Shown one piece after another: positions 1 to 14,631 of a stretch of 36,558 nucleotides of DNA (its first letter is position 1; each line of letters begins with the position of its first letter). Under the pieces are notes generated by a model that worked only from the letters and a program-made list of their open reading frames with translations, was not told the origin of the DNA and made no database searches. Both the position numbers and the translations under genes were made by a program. Source of the DNA: Basidiobolus meristosporus CBS 931.73 (taxonomy: Eukaryota; Basidiobolomycota; Basidiobolomycetes; Basidiobolales; Basidiobolaceae); contig MCFE01000782.1 of assembly GCA_002104905.1 (NCBI GenBank), positions 1 to 36,558 of the forward strand, given 5' to 3'.

Positions 1-550
1 AACTATCCTAGCAACACCTGATAACTTCCACGCAACTGCTTTCCTGCCAAGATAAGCCCAACCCATTGCTGAGGATGCTGCTTTAGAATTTATGATGAGT
101 GGCATAACCCAGTTGGGAGCTCACTGTTCGGATGACTTCTACATGCAGTACAGCAACTCGGCACCAATCCAGGCAGCCACTGGCAACGCTTTTTTGTGTT
201 GAGAGCTGAGACCATGCTTGAATCGAAAAGTGTGGAGGTTGGGCCCAGAAATGAAAATGAGAATGTTGTGCATGGAGATAATCTCAAGCGCCCCCTGCGA
301 GCTTTCAACCCTCTAAAACACTGCCTAACCCGATCCCAGCAAACCTAGCAACTCTTATTTTAACCAGCCAAAATTTGGTTCCTGGCAACATCAATGCCTA
401 CCAATCGTAGCTAGCGGGTAACAGATTGGGTTAGTGCCAAACTGCAGATTTGATGATCCAAGATATACGTTGTGGTAGTATACTCGGCTAGGTATTTTGC
501 GTACCTTGAAATCACCAGATAAATATAGATTTACCATCACCAGTATCTGA
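1..550. other. Left-edge region, no gene placed
   Basis: No complete gene is visible. The forward frame beginning at base 2 reads as protein-like sequence in two pieces, to a TAA at 53-55 and then to a TGA near 211, but no splice donor links them convincingly. It may be the decayed or spliced upstream part of the possible gene that ends at 970. Confidence 0.2.
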
Positions 551-970
551 GCTGCTAGGATATATTTAGTGCACATTCCATTGAATGTGGTTGAGGCATT
601 TCTCAAGCCAATTCTGGATATGCTATATTCTGTGAATAGCTTCGAAACTAACCCCATTAGGGCTACTGCAGCAATGACAGACCAACTCTTGTGCACAGAG
701 CACTGTCACGAGGCTGGAAATGGTAATGCGGCAATTGGAAATACGTACATGCAATACCTTGAGTCAACCGTATCATCCCGTTCAAGTGTTATGATATATC
801 ACACTCCATGGTAGGATTTACAACAGACCGTTGCACTGCTCGTGCATGCCTGTAACAACTACTTGGAACACACGCACACTGAGCTTTCAATTTCATTACT
901 ACAGCACATGCTGCTCAACTCCATTAACCAGCAAATCATCTTGTGTTATTATGCAAACGCGAGCATCTAG
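551..970 (+). CDS. Possible 3' exons of an unrecognised gene
   Basis: I do not recognise this protein. The forward frame is open from 551 to a TAG at 812-814. A candidate intron at 770-826 (57 bp, GTATCA donor, CAACAG acceptor) removes that stop and keeps the frame, which then runs to a TAG at 968-970. A consensus polyadenylation signal follows 36 bases later. The intron length matches those of the certain genes in the window. The encoded stretch of roughly 120 residues is rich in Asn, Cys and His and has no motif I can name. No ATG lies at its beginning, so an upstream exon would be needed, perhaps within 1-550 or off the window. The acceptor at 812-814 would also keep frame. It could equally be a decayed gene or a chance open frame. 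Confidence 0.28.
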
Positions 971-1337
971 ACTTCTTGCTTACGACCACTAGATACGTTG
1001 GCACAAATAAAATCTTTCCATGAATTTCCAAAATGGCTTTCTTTCTCTTGGTAATCAGAAGAGATATTATACTGTACAGGAAATTGAGAGGATAGGTGAA
1101 ACTAATATATAGAACATTTAAAGAGAAGAGATCGAATGAAGTATTGGCTCATGAGACTACTCTCTTACGAATGGTTTCTTGGTGAAAAAATAAGAGGGGA
1201 AGGGGAAGGGAAATGGGAATTTTCTATCCTATAAAGCTAAGACTAATAGCTTTCCTTACATTTTAGTGTCCGAAAATGGTAGTATTCCGTCAAAGTCAAG
1301 CTTGAGTCTGCAACAAACAGGTCATAGATTATGAGCG
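971..1337. other. Convergent intergenic gap
   Basis: Between the possible plus-strand gene and the 3' end of CK2 beta on the minus strand. It contains the AATAAA at 1006 and a purine-rich stretch around 1085-1220. I see no gene here. Confidence 0.4.
1006..1011 (+). terminator. AATAAA polyadenylation signal candidate
   Basis: A perfect AATAAA lies 36 bases after the TAG at 968-970, the expected distance for the 3' end of a transcript ending there. It is the main independent support for the weak gene call at 551-970. The hexamer alone is common in AT-rich DNA. Confidence 0.3.
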
Positions 1338-2545
1338 TTAGATGAGGTTGAAATCACTTTGCTGTCGAGTGGGAAACCCGCTTACCATACTCTTATCCTC
1401 GTTGATATCACCCTCTACTCCGTTGGTTTGAGTCTCAGTAGCAGCAGCTGCTTCACCAAGAAGTTCTATCCCGGGCATAGCATTCGGCTCGTCTTCAGCG
1501 TGGCTCATCTCATCCTGGTCCTCTTCGTTTGAATCTTTGCTTTCTTGCGAAGGACGTGCACGAAGCCAACCCATTCGCGTACCGCTCTTGCTTTTCTCGT
1601 TAACTTTGAATCCAAAGATCTTGGGTTTGTAGGTCACAGTACTGCATCTTTGGTAGGCATCAGGATACATCAACAGAAGGAACATATGAGCAAAGGTGGT
1701 GCCAAAGAACGCGCCTATGTTATCAGAAAACAGAGGTTAGAGTAAAGTAAAGCGCGTATTGGCAATTAATACTCACCATCGATATGGTGATATCTTGAGC
1801 TGGGAGGGGTGTAGATATCAGTGCAACTGGGGCAGTACAGCTTGACCGTCTCAACACCCAAGTTGTCAGAGCGACCAATGGGTAAAACCGGCATGCCATT
1901 GCAGTAGTATCTGGGGCAGTAGCCAAAATCGGCTCTTTCGTACTTTTCAATCTATTTATGAACGTGCAAGCGTTAGGTGGAGTTGTAGATTAAGGCGGAG
2001 ATATCTCTTTTAATAGGACAGTACCATCAAGTTCATTCCTTGGCGCGTAAGAATAAATCTTTGGTGAATAAGGCCATAAAGGCGCTCGGCTGAAGATTCT
2101 ATTATACTGTCGGTCTTCTCGGAATGATCGTCCTCTACAATAGAAAGCCGATACTTAGATTGCTATTTCGAAACAAGCGATCAGTCGAGAAAACATCACA
2201 AACCTGGTTCGATATCCAGAATCAACTCCAACGCCTCTCTATAAAGAGGGACGGTGGAGTTTAGGCCAGTCAAGTTGAAATCATCCTCAATAAATTCTTC
2301 AGCTACTTCGCAAAAGTATTCATTCCCAGTAAGTGAGCAGAACCAAGAGATCCAAGAGATCATCTCTTCAGAGTCGTGAGAAGAGTTTGATTCTTAAATG
2401 AAACCAAGATGTTACTCAACCAGGAAGACTCAACGTACGACCTATATTGCTGAACAGTACGCAATAACTCACCATAAAACTCATCCTCAACCTCCTCAAG
2501 GTCACCTTGGTTACGGGTTTGGTTTCTTTCCTGTTCTGCTTCCAT
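1338..2545 (-). CDS. CKB2: Casein kinase 2 regulatory subunit beta (CKB2 type)
   Basis: This is the dimeric regulatory subunit of protein kinase CK2, which stabilises the catalytic subunits and selects substrates in nucleus and cytoplasm. Five exons join in frame: 2545-2473, 2392-2204, 2134-2025, 1951-1777 and 1714-1338, with GT-AG introns of 80, 69, 73 and 62 bp. The product is 307 residues. Residues 36-68 hold the family start ([21 protein letters not shown]). The zinc-binding dimer interface has Cys136, Cys141, Cys164 and Cys167, the same spacing as human Cys109, 114, 137 and 140. The conserved GAFFGTTF follows. The end of the core ([18 protein letters not shown]) resembles yeast Ckb2 rather than Ckb1 or animal CK2 beta. 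About 70 residues of acidic, low-complexity tail follow. Exon 1 is acidic and Ser/Glu-rich, as is common at CK2 autophosphorylation sites. The family call is secure; the CKB2 symbol is by resemblance. Confidence 0.95.
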
Positions 2546-3153
2546 ATCCGATTAACTACCAACAGTAGAAACTAGTTTAGCAATCACGCTTGGGAGGAAA
2601 GGGTAAAAGGGGGAACGAACCTAGAGATTAAGAGATACCAAAATTGGTGAGAGTAGCAAATACTTCGAAATAACTTCCAGACTCAACAGAAGGAAATCCA
2701 ATAGAAAGCTAAACTTGTAAAGAAAAAAAACGAGTACAGTAATGATTGAAACTTTCTAGTCAATTTTTCATTCAACTTTGAGAAATTTGAGTCAATCATT
2801 TTTGGATTCGTCAGTTTCTCGAACTGTATAACAAAATGATTCATCAATCATAGGCTCAAACTCTTGAAAACAAAGGGATAAATATCAGGTAAAAATCAAG
2901 CATGATCGGAATTCCACTGTTCTCCCCAACAACGTATCTTGATTGGTGGGCTGGTAGCATGACTACTCATGGACCACTGTTGAACCTTGGAATCGAATCC
3001 AAGTTGACGCATTGGTAATGACGCAACAGGTATTTCATTACATGCTCAGTATCAATGATTTAAACTACAAACTCCAAACACAAAGCCCCATTTGTTTATG
3101 TGCTTTATTAGTCATGAATTCTACAAAACAACACACATGGCCCAATGTCCAAA
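2546..3153. other. Intergenic: CK2 beta promoter and tubulin 3' UTR
   Basis: Both flanking genes are read on the minus strand, so this 608-bp gap should carry the tubulin 3' UTR on its right and the CK2 beta promoter on its left. It is AT-rich around 2700-2900. No TATA box stands out for CK2 beta, and I see no other gene. Confidence 0.5.
3104..3109 (-). terminator. AATAAA signal of the tubulin gene
   Basis: TTTATT on the plus strand is AATAAA on the minus strand, about 45 bases past the alpha-tubulin stop codon. The position suits the polyadenylation signal of that gene. Confidence 0.5.
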
Positions 3154-4491
3154 CTAATAATCCTCAGCGTCTTCTTCCTCAACCAACTCGGTACTTATCT
3201 CCTCATAGTCCTTCTCAAGAGCAGCGAGGTCTTCGCGCGCTTCTGAAAACTCCCCTTCCTCCATACCTTCGCCAACATACCAGTGGACGAAAGCTCGTTT
3301 GGCATACATAAGGTCGAATTTGTGGTCGAGCCGCGCCCAAGCTTCAGAAATAGAGGTGGTGTTGCTTAGCATGCATACAGAGCGACTCGCCTTAGAATGG
3401 TCTCCCCCAGGAACAGCTGCAGGTGCCTGGCTGTTGATGCCAACCTTAAACCCTGTTGGACACCAATCAACAAACTGTATGGTACGTTTGGTCTTTATAC
3501 TGGCAATGGCGGCATTGACCTCCTTTGGAACAACGTCTCCGCGGTACAGCAAGCAGCAAGCCATGTATTTTCCATGGCGAGGATCGCATTTCACCATTTG
3601 GTTATTTGGCTCAAAACACGAAGCAGTTATTTCGCTGACAGACATCGTCTCGTGATAGGCTTTCGAGGCAGAGATAATGGGAGCATATGTGATTAGCGGG
3701 AAGTGAATACGAGGATATGGGACCAAGTTTGTTTGGAACTCATTCAAGTCCACATTCAAAGACCCTGGGAAACGCAGGGAAGCTGTGATGGATGATACGG
3801 CCTGAGCAATGATGCGGTTAAGATTGAGGTAGGAGGGACGTTCAATATCAAGGTTGCGTCTGCAAATATCATAAATGGCCACATTATCCACCATAAATGA
3901 GCAGTCACTATGTTCCAATGTGGTATGCGTAGTCAGGATGGAGTTATATGGCTCAACAACAGAGGTGGCGACTTGGGGAGCGGGGTATACAGAGAACTCT
4001 AATTTCGACTTTTTGCTGTATTCGGTGGAGAGACGCTCCAGCAAGAGAGCCCCAAAACCAGACCCAGTGCCGCCGCCAAATGAACGGAAGACCAGAAAGC
4101 CCTGTAGCCCGTCAGCGGCATCGGCGATCTTACGGATGCGGTCAAGTACGGGGTCTACCATTTCTTTACCAATGGTGTAGTGACCGCGCGCGTAATTGTT
4201 GGCAGCATCCTCTTTACTACTAATCAGCTGCTCAGGATGAAATAGCTGGCGGTATGTACCGGTGCGTATCTCGTCCATCACAGTGGGCTCAAGATCAACA
4301 AAGACGGTTCTGGGAACGTGTTTTCCGGTACTGGTTTGGGAAAAAAAGGTGGAAAAGGAGCTGCCAGCTTCGTTATCGTTTGCAACTTGGCCATCAGACT
4401 GGATGCCATGCTCGAGACAATAAAGCTCCCAACAGGCATTGCCGATCTGGATACCAGCTTGACCAACATGAATTGAAATCACTTCGCGCAT
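3154..4491 (-). CDS. TUB1: Alpha-tubulin, intronless
   Basis: Alpha subunit of the tubulin heterodimer that builds cytoplasmic and spindle microtubules. A single 445-residue open frame starts [11 protein letters not shown] and ends in acidic residues with a C-terminal Tyr. The nucleotide-binding signature GGGTGSG is present near residue 140. The catalytic Glu of the T7 loop, which triggers GTP hydrolysis on beta-tubulin and is diagnostic for alpha, sits in DLNEFQTNL (about residue 251). The loop at residues 36-46 is three residues shorter than in animal alpha-tubulin. The position aligned with acetylatable Lys40 is Asn40. There are no introns, although most other genes here are split. The sequence is somewhat divergent in this loop and around 270-350, but the core is intact, so this looks like a working gene. 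A retrocopy or second paralogue is possible, but I see no poly(A) remnant. Confidence 0.96.
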   Translation of the reverse strand: MREVISIHVGQAGIQIGNACWELYCLEHGIQSDGQVANDNEAGSSFSTFFSQTSTGKHVPRTVFVDLEPTVMDEIRTGTYRQLFHPEQLISSKEDAANNYARGHYTIGKEMVDPVLDRIRKIADAADGLQGFLVFRSFGGGTGSGFGALLLERLSTEYSKKSKLEFSVYPAPQVATSVVEPYNSILTTHTTLEHSDCSFMVDNVAIYDICRRNLDIERPSYLNLNRIIAQAVSSITASLRFPGSLNVDLNEFQTNLVPYPRIHFPLITYAPIISASKAYHETMSVSEITASCFEPNNQMVKCDPRHGKYMACCLLYRGDVVPKEVNAAIASIKTKRTIQFVDWCPTGFKVGINSQAPAAVPGGDHSKASRSVCMLSNTTSISEAWARLDHKFDLMYAKRAFVHWYVGEGMEEGEFSEAREDLAALEKDYEEISTELVEEEDAEDY

Positions 4492-6014
4492 GGTGCAAAT
4501 GTGTGTATAGAGATAAACAAGTTAATGTCGCACTATCTCTTTAGTTCTTTTATGACTTTTCGAAGTTAAGGGGCATGTTCCTGCTTGAATTTAGCCAATC
4601 ACGATTCGGAATCCCCGCTGTTGGCAATATGGATGAGCTCTCAAGGTGCGTTTGGTACTAGTTTTCGCAGAGCTCAGCTCTCTCCGGGTATCGCGACCAG
4701 AGTTGAGCAGGTTATGTGCCATGCATTGTAGCCAATTGTAGCCAGCGATTTTCACACACCATCCCTTTAACCATACAACCTCCTACACAAGGAATCAGCT
4801 CTGTTGTCATGTGGCATAATTGAGCGACAAAAACAATACCGGACATGCCATTTTCCTGTTAAATCCACAGGAGCATCTGCAGCATATGCCATATCTGTCC
4901 AATTACCAAGCATATCCAGCGCATAGAGTGGGAAGCCCACCTATTTTACCGCGGAAATCCTGCAAACAGATCGTATCTTCGTTGAAACTGGCCACCAACT
5001 GAAAAGCGCACAGAGTTAAGCACAACGCATCCAGTGAGGTTGCCAGATCGCAGAGGCGCCTTGGGATTGGGCGGTATGTAGTAGCCATACCAGATCGCAT
5101 ATACGATGTATGAGATTGTTATCGAGGTATCCGTATCTTGTCCCCGGTGTGAGACAAAGTTGACTCTTGCCCAGTGATCACGGGTAGCAGCATGACGAAC
5201 AGGTTTGATCATGTGGGTTGGATTCCGACCAGTTTGGATCAAGCTGAAAATTAGCCATGGGATGTGCGGATGCACCAAGGCATATCTATAAAATAAGCGG
5301 ATGTAAATAGTTACTGGGAAGCGGAGGTTCTACTCCCCCCAAGCTCAACTACCACAATGAAGGTGTCAGGGGTGAGTGGCCACGAAAGGGTAAAGGCTGT
5401 CTCCCAATCTTCAAGGAGGCAACCGAATGCAGGCAAATCGAATAAGCCATATTGGTTTCTGGTGGCCTTTGCCTCTGCCACGTAAATCCGGAGCGCTCAG
5501 CAACGGGTTCTTGTTGATTGCAGACGGGCATTGAAATCTTCTGGATCAATGTAGCTCGCAGTAAGATAGCCGCCGGTGCGTCGGTAACGGGCCACGAATT
5601 AGCAGCAATCTGGAGATGATAAAGCGCACTATAACATCTGGCCGAATTTATCGCCAGCCAATTTTGCTTGTCCCAGTAGCGTCTGTGAAACAGGATGAAT
5701 CAACAATCTGGTTTAGATCTTTCAGCCTTCACCAACAGGAGGGATTTGAAACTTTAGTTAAGACCCGTTTCAATGGCTACGAGTTGATTCTTGCTCGTAC
5801 AAATGATATTTTGCACTAGAGGTTGGAGGCCGAAATTCCCTCCAAACATTTATAAGCCTTCCATGGATACCAACTTCGTTGATCATCATTTCGTAGGCAA
5901 TAGCTCTGGGACCATAACTTGTTTCTGCCACTGTACAAACCAAGGACTCGCGCATACTGACAACCTAATCACTTGTATATATCAGCTAATTCTACTTCTT
6001 GATTTGTCCGAGTT
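4492..6014. other. Divergent intergenic region, no gene seen
   Basis: This 1.5 kb lies between the start codons of alpha-tubulin (leftward) and the RING-H2 gene (rightward), so it should hold both promoters. Short open frames occur on both strands, for example minus 4946-5278, but none matches a family I know or links by plausible splice sites. Confidence 0.4.
5976..5982 (+). promoter_or_regulatory. TATA-like element upstream of the RING-H2 gene
   Basis: TATATAT lies 33 bases before the start codon at 6015. If it is the TATA box, the 5' UTR would be very short. The assignment rests on position only. Confidence 0.3.
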
Positions 6015-6716
6015 ATGCTGGCTTTTAAATGTATACTTCTGCGCCAACTTCAGCCACTACTCTTCCTTGGCCTCATCCTGCTGATTAACGGACAATGTAG
6101 CCTTGGAAATGCCATTGCTGTCAGACGAGGGGTGGATGAGAGCCCGTCAGAACAGCCAGGGTCGATACCGCCGACAAAGGCCCAGTCCGCTTCTACATTC
6201 GATCTTGGTCTTTTCCTACTCTATGGGGGACTTGGGTTAGCTTGTGGGCTATCCGTTTTCGGGGCAATATATTATATCATCAAGATCCGTAAGGTGCTTG
6301 CACAAACGCAGGATCAGACCGTTGCGGGGTCGTCAACACCCAGTACCACACTCGGAGCGGAGGACTTGAGTGGGCTGGTGGTCGTCAGCTATTCCATCAA
6401 AGAGAAACCGCAACTGTCAGCCATCCATTTTGATTCTGATGTGTGCGCAATATGCCTTAATGAATACGAGGACCTGGATCAACTTAGGACGCTGCCGTGC
6501 TTGCATCAATTCCATAGGTACGAGTGTCCTGGTTCATCTGATATGTTGATATTTGTGTAAATAACCGATGTATGCTCCAACAGAGACTGTGTTGATCCCT
6601 GGCTTCTAGCCCGCTCCTCTTTATGCCCCATATGCAAGCGTGACTGTAGTCCGGCTGAGAGCCGCGCAAGAAAGATGCGAAAATCGTGGTATGATGAACT
6701 ATACATCTACCTTTAA
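6015..6716 (+). CDS. Membrane-anchored RING-H2 E3 ubiquitin ligase
   Basis: Predicted to transfer ubiquitin to membrane or endosomal substrates. Two exons, 6015-6517 and 6584-6716, are joined across a 66-bp GT-AG intron that splits the RING domain after His167. The product is 211 residues. Residues 1-27 form a hydrophobic signal peptide. A short lumenal segment follows, then one transmembrane helix at about 63-91 and a cytoplasmic region. The RING-H2 finger has all eight zinc ligands: Cys144, Cys147, Cys162, His164, His167, Cys170, Cys182 and Cys185, with the usual Trp after the sixth ligand. The layout recalls plant ATL and animal RNF13/goliath ligases, but there is no protease-associated domain and the protein is much shorter. 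Without splicing the frame ends at 6560, before the last three ligands. The TAA follows closely after the finger. The specific substrate is unknown. Confidence 0.9.
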
Positions 6717-8225
6717 ACTGCGCTGGCATCCAAGGTGATTCCCACGTTTCCTCATCCGTGGTTGTAAATATACACTCCCGACTGAACCTGTACACTCCCT
6801 CTTGAAAACGACGCGTTCGATTCAATTCAATTCAATTCCCATCATCAATATTCTTATCCCATGGCCCCCTAAACAGTAAATTGAGTTCTGGAAATTCTGA
6901 ATCATCAAAGTTTCATTGCTGACGAACATGTAGTTGAGCAACGGATGTACAACATACCAAGAACATTGACATCATCACAGTGCTACCGAATATCCATCTC
7001 ACAGATCCTCATCAACATGGCCAAGTGGAGCCCCCTTCCATCCACAGATCGTTGCATCTTTAGGGGTTAAATTGTGCACAAGGTCGTTCGATTACGATTT
7101 CCCACTGTTCAGAGCTCCATACATGGAGTATGAAAGCACGAGCTTCATCTCCGGCTCGAGTGTCTTTCAATGGGAATTCCAGCTCGGGGGTCCTTGACAA
7201 GTATCTGTCGAGGCCAGGCATGACAACAGACACCCATGCTTCAGATAGACATGTCCGAATACTGATCCTTGTAGATACGAGAAATATGAATCCTGGGATA
7301 TGTGTGATACCGAACAGGATATCACGTTGTGATAATCAACAGTGTTGAGCATGTGCAGGTATTTTGGATTCAATCCAAGTTGCAAGTGAGGAGATTAATA
7401 ACAGCAAATGCCTAGTGGAGCTCCGCAACGCAACCTATTTGTTGTTGTTCGCCCATGCATTCGCACACAGTTTAACGAAAGCGATCCACACTCTTCAACT
7501 TCACCAGGGATGCAGGTCTAGCTGAGAGAGCACGTACAGCGCTCTCCATCAACCATTGGCATTGCGAATCGCTTTCCCAAGCTCGCTCATTGTTAGATAC
7601 TTCCCAACTGATCATCATTCTCTCACGATAAGCGCAACGCATATCGCACAACCGACCATTTGTTCATTACCGCTGTTGGTGACGTCAGCTCGGATGTGTA
7701 CTTTCTGCACTAATTCGTCCAGCATTACTCCGTGAGTCAGCAATATCTGAAGCTGATACCTCAGGCCTACTTCGCCCACCAGCCAACGTGTATGGAATTC
7801 GCAGAGATAAGACCTGGATTTTCTCAACCGATTTATCATTCATATCAAATACCCAATCTGGGGAAAAGCGCAGCTTGCTGCAAATGGTTGGAGGTAAACA
7901 CAGCAGACTCGTGACTCAAGGGTTGTAAATAGAGTTATGAGAAAGAGGCTAAGCCTAACCATAAATCAAAGCCGAAAAACCGGATTCGTTGTCGCCGAAA
8001 ACTGGCTCCATTCAAGACAATCGTGCGAACTTGTCTATATATTGTCTGAGAAGCTTAAACACCATCAGGTGCTTTGTAGCTGGGCTCCACTAGATAATCA
8101 TTTACTGATTGGCACAATGTACTCTCTTCTTCGAGTCACGTCGTTTTAAGCCAAAAACGGGATTAATTCCCGAAGTGTCGGGAGTGTTGTGTTATGGGAA
8201 CCATTCGCCTTGAGCTAAAATCGGC

Positions 8226-8248
8226 CGGATTGCTTCGCGCGCAATCCG
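8226..8248. repeat. 8-bp perfect inverted repeat
   Basis: CGGATTGC and GCAATCCG are separated by the 7-base loop TTCGCGC, about 310 bases before the carboxypeptidase start. The arms begin and end with CGG and CCG, the half-sites bound by fungal Zn2Cys6 regulators. A regulatory role is inference only. Confidence 0.45.
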
Positions 8249-8496
8249 TCGGATGGGAACATTAGTAGAGAGCATTTCCTGGGATCCAAATGCAACGGGT
8301 GCGATACGTACGGCGTGATAGATAGCTGTACATCTATTACTTGAATTCTACTCAATTTGGGCCGGAGGTTTTCATCATCAGAATCCCTTGAAATATGTCA
8401 TTGTAGATCCTAGCCACCTATTGACTAATTGCTTCTGAGAACTCGGAATTGGACGCCGATTGCAACCAACACCACCCAAACACGGAGCATAGGGCT

Positions 8497-8504
8497 TATA
8501 AATA
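8497..8504 (+). promoter_or_regulatory. TATA box of the carboxypeptidase gene
   Basis: TATAAATA lies 54 bases before the start codon at 8558. The same core followed by C also occurs at 19066 upstream of the kinase gene and inside the copia LTRs, which suggests that it is the TATA form used by this genome. Confidence 0.6.
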
Positions 8505-8557
8505 CAAGCCTTCTGCACCACTTATTACTCACTCAGCCCCATTCAGCCCAACTGACG

Positions 8558-10076
8558 ATGCGTAGCTTCCTGCCGTTGATCTCGATACTTCTTTCCTCAA
8601 GCCTAGTGCTCAGCGCCCCTTTGGATGTAAACCCAACCGCTGTTCGCTACGATAATCACAGACTCGTCAGATTCAAAAGATCTGCGGAGATCCTGAAGTT
8701 TGTTGAGGGCCAAAGCTACGACATCTGGAAAAACACCGCCAGTGAACTCCATGTCCGGGTCGCCCCCAGAGAGTTTGATCTACTAAAGCACTTCGACCAC
8801 GAGGTTCTCATCGCAGATATCCAGAGCGATATCGATTACGAGGCTTCTCAGCAGAGAAAAGCTCAACTGGCCAAGAGAGCGGTAAGTGAGATGTATTTTA
8901 CCGTGGATGAAGCTAGACCTAACCTCTTTCGCTATCATGCAGACTGCAGACTGGCACGCCAGCTACCACACCTATACCGAGATTGTGGGCTGGCTCGACA
9001 CCCTTGCAAAGTCCAACCCAAGCTTGGTAACGCTCGTGCCCACCATTGGAAAGTCCATCGAGGGCAGAGATATTCCTGCGTTGAAGATCACCAGCAATAA
9101 TGGCGGCCAGAAAAAGCAGTTTTGGTTCCAAGGGTAAGCCCCAGTGGCCGTTTGTTCGTGTTCAGCCAACCCCTACTCACTACGAGTCGATGTGACACAG
9201 CTTGCAGCATGCCAGAGAATGGATCTCTGGCGCGAGTATGCAATATCTCGCGGATGCCCTGGTGAAAGGATACTCCAGCGACTCTTCCATCAAAACAATC
9301 CTCGATAATTTCGAGATCATCATTGTCCCGGTTAGCAATCCTGATGGTAAGCCAGTATACAATCCCTTTGAGCGCTTCCTCTTGCCAACCCTCGCTTGCG
9401 TAGGATACAACTACGCCTGGACCAAGGATCGTCTGTGGCGTAAAAACCGCCGTCTGGTGACTGGCAGCATCTATGGGGTCGACTTGGTAAGTAGAACCGG
9501 CCTCTGTTCTGTGGCATATTGCTCAAGTCTGAATGTTGGTAGAACCGTAATTGGCCTGATCATTGGAACCAAGGTGGCGCATCCAGCAACCCTCGCGATG
9601 AGACCTACTTGGGTACCGCTCCTGGGAGCGAGCCCGAGGTGGCGAACCTGATGAAATTCTACCTTCAGCAGCCACGTATTGCTGGTGCTATCGACTTCCA
9701 CTCCTACGGTGAGTTGATCATGTGGCCCTACGGATGGACAACTAGAAAGAGCCCCTGGGATCCTGAATTCACCCTACTAGGCAAGGGCATGAAATCAGCA
9801 GTCAATCAAGTCAACCCAAACAACAAGTATGTTCCTCAGATGGATGCCGCACTGTATGTTGCTTCGGGAGGAGCAGATGATTGGTTCTTTGGGGAGCAAG
9901 TTGCCAAGAAGCAAGGGTTCATTACTACCGGGATGACTGTTGAGCTCTCGCCTACTAGCAGCTCGCCTGGCTTTGTCTTGCCTCCCGAGAAAATCATTCC
10001 AGTTGGAAAGGAGGTGGTCGCCATGGTGAAGCACTTCATCCAATACGTCGACAAAAACCCACTACAACCCAAATAA
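8558..10076 (+). CDS. Secreted M14 zinc carboxypeptidase, predicted B-type
   Basis: Secreted metallocarboxypeptidase that removes single residues from peptide C-termini. Five exons (8558-8881, 8943-9133, 9201-9346, 9404-9486, 9543-10076) have GT-AG introns of 61, 67, 57 and 56 bp. The product is 425 residues. Residues 1-20 are a signal peptide ending SA. An activation peptide follows and ends with Lys106-Arg107, a Kex2-type site placed exactly at the first exon boundary. The zinc ligands are His175, Glu178 and His301. Other active-site residues are Arg233, Asn249, Arg250, Tyr353 and the general base Glu382 (bovine carboxypeptidase A Arg127, Asn144, Arg145, Tyr248 and Glu270). The residue matching bovine position 255, at the floor of the specificity pocket, is Asp360, as in carboxypeptidase B, so Lys/Arg preference is predicted. 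The start is chosen by the signal peptide; the frame is open further upstream but lies before the TATA box. All key residues are present. Confidence 0.95.
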
Positions 10077-10802
10077 CCGTGCCCCCTGCCCTTGGGCATG
10101 ATCCCTCGTGCAATCTCTGGAACATTCGTATTTGTACATATGTATTTGAGCTAGCCGTGTTGGAGCCAACAATGATAGTAAATTGACTTGAATCCTCAGT
10201 GTGCATCCTTTCACTTTTTGGGCCCTCGTCTCAACAACCACCTCCTCGCATTAATATGGAGGGATGTCAAACAAAGCAAAGAAAGGAAACCAACTGCGAA
10301 TTGGATACGGAGACCGTCGCAACATATCCACAATTGAAAGTAGTGACATGCACGGGTTTCTCTCGAATCATTACAGCTACTGATGAAACGATGTCGGCGG
10401 TAATGCTAGCTACGGTCAGAAGGGCGGAACTGAGTCAAATTCCTGAACACATGAGTGGTTGTTTGGGTTAGGGGCTCGTTCTATCCCACTCCACATTGCT
10501 CTCGTTCTGAAACATTCCTTGATTACTCTGACACTGATTTGCGGCTTCCTAATGACTATCTGTGACACGACGACGAAGATTGGTAGAATATAAACAAACG
10601 TTCATCGAGTATATTGGAGACATTCATTTCATGAGAAGATTAACAACCACTTGATCACACAGCAGAAAAATTAGGACCATTTCTTCACCACGATCAACTC
10701 TAAGAATAGGGAAGAACAGAAGATTGTTGTGAATGAACCAACGTGCGGTACATGATGGATTAGGTAGTGAATGAAGAAAAGAGGGAGGGGAGGTTCAGAA
10801 GC
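10077..10802. other. Convergent 3' region between carboxypeptidase and ARF1
   Basis: 726 bp holding the 3' UTRs of two genes that run towards each other. No consensus AATAAA serves the carboxypeptidase. An open frame at 10199-10471 has no family resemblance and is probably chance. Confidence 0.5.

Positions 10803-14631
<3,829 letters not shown>

Larger units (their letters stand above)
6717..8557. other. Intergenic region upstream of the carboxypeptidase
   Basis: 1.8 kb without a supportable gene. It holds a short TTCAA repeat at about 6819-6837, an 8-bp perfect inverted repeat at 8226-8248 and the carboxypeptidase TATA box at 8497. Open frames at 7130-7385 and 7615-7839 are unremarkable. 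Confidence 0.4.

Noticed and set aside
4946-5278. Minus-strand open frame of 110 codons between tubulin and the RING gene.
   Set aside because: Some stretches look protein-like, but no motif, no linked exons and a neighbouring overlapping frame of similar quality.
10199-10471. Forward open frame of 90 codons after the carboxypeptidase.
   Set aside because: No family resemblance or promoter; it lies in the expected 3' region of two convergent genes.
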